Source: Anastrepha obliqua
Taxonomy: Eukaryota > Arthropoda > Insecta > Diptera > Tephritidae
DNA length: 64,000 nt
Direction of reading: 5' to 3'
Assembly (NCBI RefSeq): GCF_027943255.1
Contig: NC_072896.1
Span: forward strand, 117,583,879 to 117,647,878
Shown: positions 62,796 through 64,000 of the stretch, piece after piece
Position numbering within the stretch: the stretch's first letter is position 1
Layout: each line of letters begins with the position of its first letter
Program-made: the position numbers and the translations under genes
The notes under the pieces: model-generated
Seen by the model: only the letters and a program-made list of their open reading frames with translations
What the model was told of the DNA's origin: nothing
Database searches by the model: none

Positions 62796-64000
62796 ACTCT
62801 TCCCCTGTACGCCAATCAAAAAGTTTACAGTGTCTATATAAACAATTTACAGTTTTATGAATCTAAACATTTAAGAAAACTTTTCAAATGATATTAAAAA
62901 TATTCACAATTTATCCGAAAATTGATTTCTGTATATGTACCTGCAACCCAACTTTCACCTAATAGGTGCCTTGTGCCCTGACAGTAACTCTCCTCTTTTC
63001 AATATCACCTACACCATCAGTGTGGCCATCAAAGGCTGATCCTGACCGTTGTCACTAAGGCTGCCCATTGATGATACGAGTATTTGCCTTGTCTTCTACT
63101 GACTGCACTTCGCTGTTTATGGCCATTGCTTTATGTACACACGTCCGTCATATCCGTTGAGTAAGTAGGAGTGCTGGAGCAACGCTTTTGTACTCCAAAC
63201 CGGAAATTAAGTTAAAACCGCAAGCGGCCACGCGTATTTCCAGCCACTCCTCTAACTTTACACTATAACATTTTGCCAGGATACGTAGAATGAGGCGTGT
63301 GTGTGTGTGTGTACAAGTAGATGAAGAGTGCAACAAAAGTTTGTGACTGCTATCTCACCTTTCCCCTTTTTTATACCTTTCATTATGTGGGCGCATAATT
63401 GAATTCTTCTGCTTGACGTAGTTCGCCGATTGATCAATCAATTTGCCAAAGCAGCAGCAAAAACAATCGGTCGCCTATCTTAGTGCTGATATCTCTATGC
63501 TCCGATATATTTGATGCTAACATTTTTGTATGCGTCACTCCTGTGACCGGAACTTCTACAAACCTGCTTATGTTTGTATGTGTATGACTGGGTCCGAATG
63601 CAATGATTGCAATTTAGAAAGTAGGTGCAGAATTACATAAATGGAAACAATTGAATATTCAAGGGGTTGTTGTAATCTGATTATTTCAACTTCCGGCGAA
63701 AAGTGGGTATTCGAGTAAAATCTTCCTTGACTCAAAGAAGTTAGTATATAATTTGTTACATATATCAGCATATATCCGAACCGATACAGGAAAAGGCTTC
63801 TTAATCTTAATCTGAGCATAATCGGATAAAAACCGCGGCCACCTTCCATCTAATTGTAATTTTTGAAAACGTAAGTAGCGCAATTTTATTAAAACAAATG
63901 AAAATGAAATATGAAAAAGAACGACAACAAGGAAGTACCTAAATACGATTTTATGGGAATTTCGAAAATTAGGTCTGGTGCCGTCCATTTTTCTTTAATA
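62796..64000. other. Gene-free spacer
   Basis: A TG run at 63297-63313. Frames up to 100 codons on the minus strand (63686-63988) show no domain. Confidence 0.5.

Overview
This window looks like repeat-dense nuclear DNA of a higher dipteran, most probably a tephritid fruit fly. That placement is an inference from the mix of elements: several mariner lineages, Jockey-, LOA- and RTE-type non-LTR retrotransposons (LINEs), a tRNA-Ser-derived SINE, AT-rich spacers and short CA/TG tracts. I found no host protein-coding gene, rRNA, functional tRNA or CRISPR array that I can support in 64 kb. Nearly every recognisable reading frame belongs to a transposable element (TE), and almost all are broken.

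Layout. 0.2-1.9 kb: LOA-type LINE remnant. 4.2-6.2 kb: truncated SINE with a perfect 13-bp target duplication, a LINE C-terminal relic and a decayed copy of an arthropod repeat-associated protein. 6.6-10.9 kb: three-level nest, in which a relic of the DD41D mariner-like class is interrupted by a DD37D (maT-like) element, itself interrupted by a 5'-truncated Jockey LINE. 11.1-12.4 kb: complete but dead mauritiana-type mariner. 13.2-17.1 kb: three DD41D elements, one carrying a Helentron-like insert, plus a SINE. 20-22 kb: LOA and RTE fragments. 23.9-26.4 kb: LOA LINE with an inner LINE insertion, then a SINE. 27.4-29.8 kb: mariner, LINE and DD41D mosaic. 32.9-36.9 kb: LINE split by a DD41D element, a short MITE and a mariner. 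38.5-40.7 kb: TTAA-flanked MITE split by a DD41D element that contains a near-perfect ~200-bp-arm palindrome. 41-48 kb: LINE and SINE relics and a possible second TTAA element. 48.8-54.8 kb: the youngest-looking element, an almost intact two-ORF Jockey-type LINE (about 4.8 kb) flanked on both sides by partial Helentron-like copies. 55-57.4 kb: MITEs and a mellifera-type mariner. 58.6-62.8 kb: a second tRNA-like SINE, an RTE element with an inserted LINE, a LINE split by a TTAA MITE, and more SINE copies.

The parts do not form a pathway. They record successive insertions. LINEs supply reverse transcriptase that SINEs may borrow, and intact relatives elsewhere in the genome probably mobilised the internally deleted mariner derivatives. 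The most notable signals are the Helentron-like family (13.7, 48.8 and 54.2 kb), the palindrome at 39.1-39.6 kb, the SINE family with a T-rich tail and a 3' stem, and the two DD41D copies that share the same internal deletion and the same stop codon.
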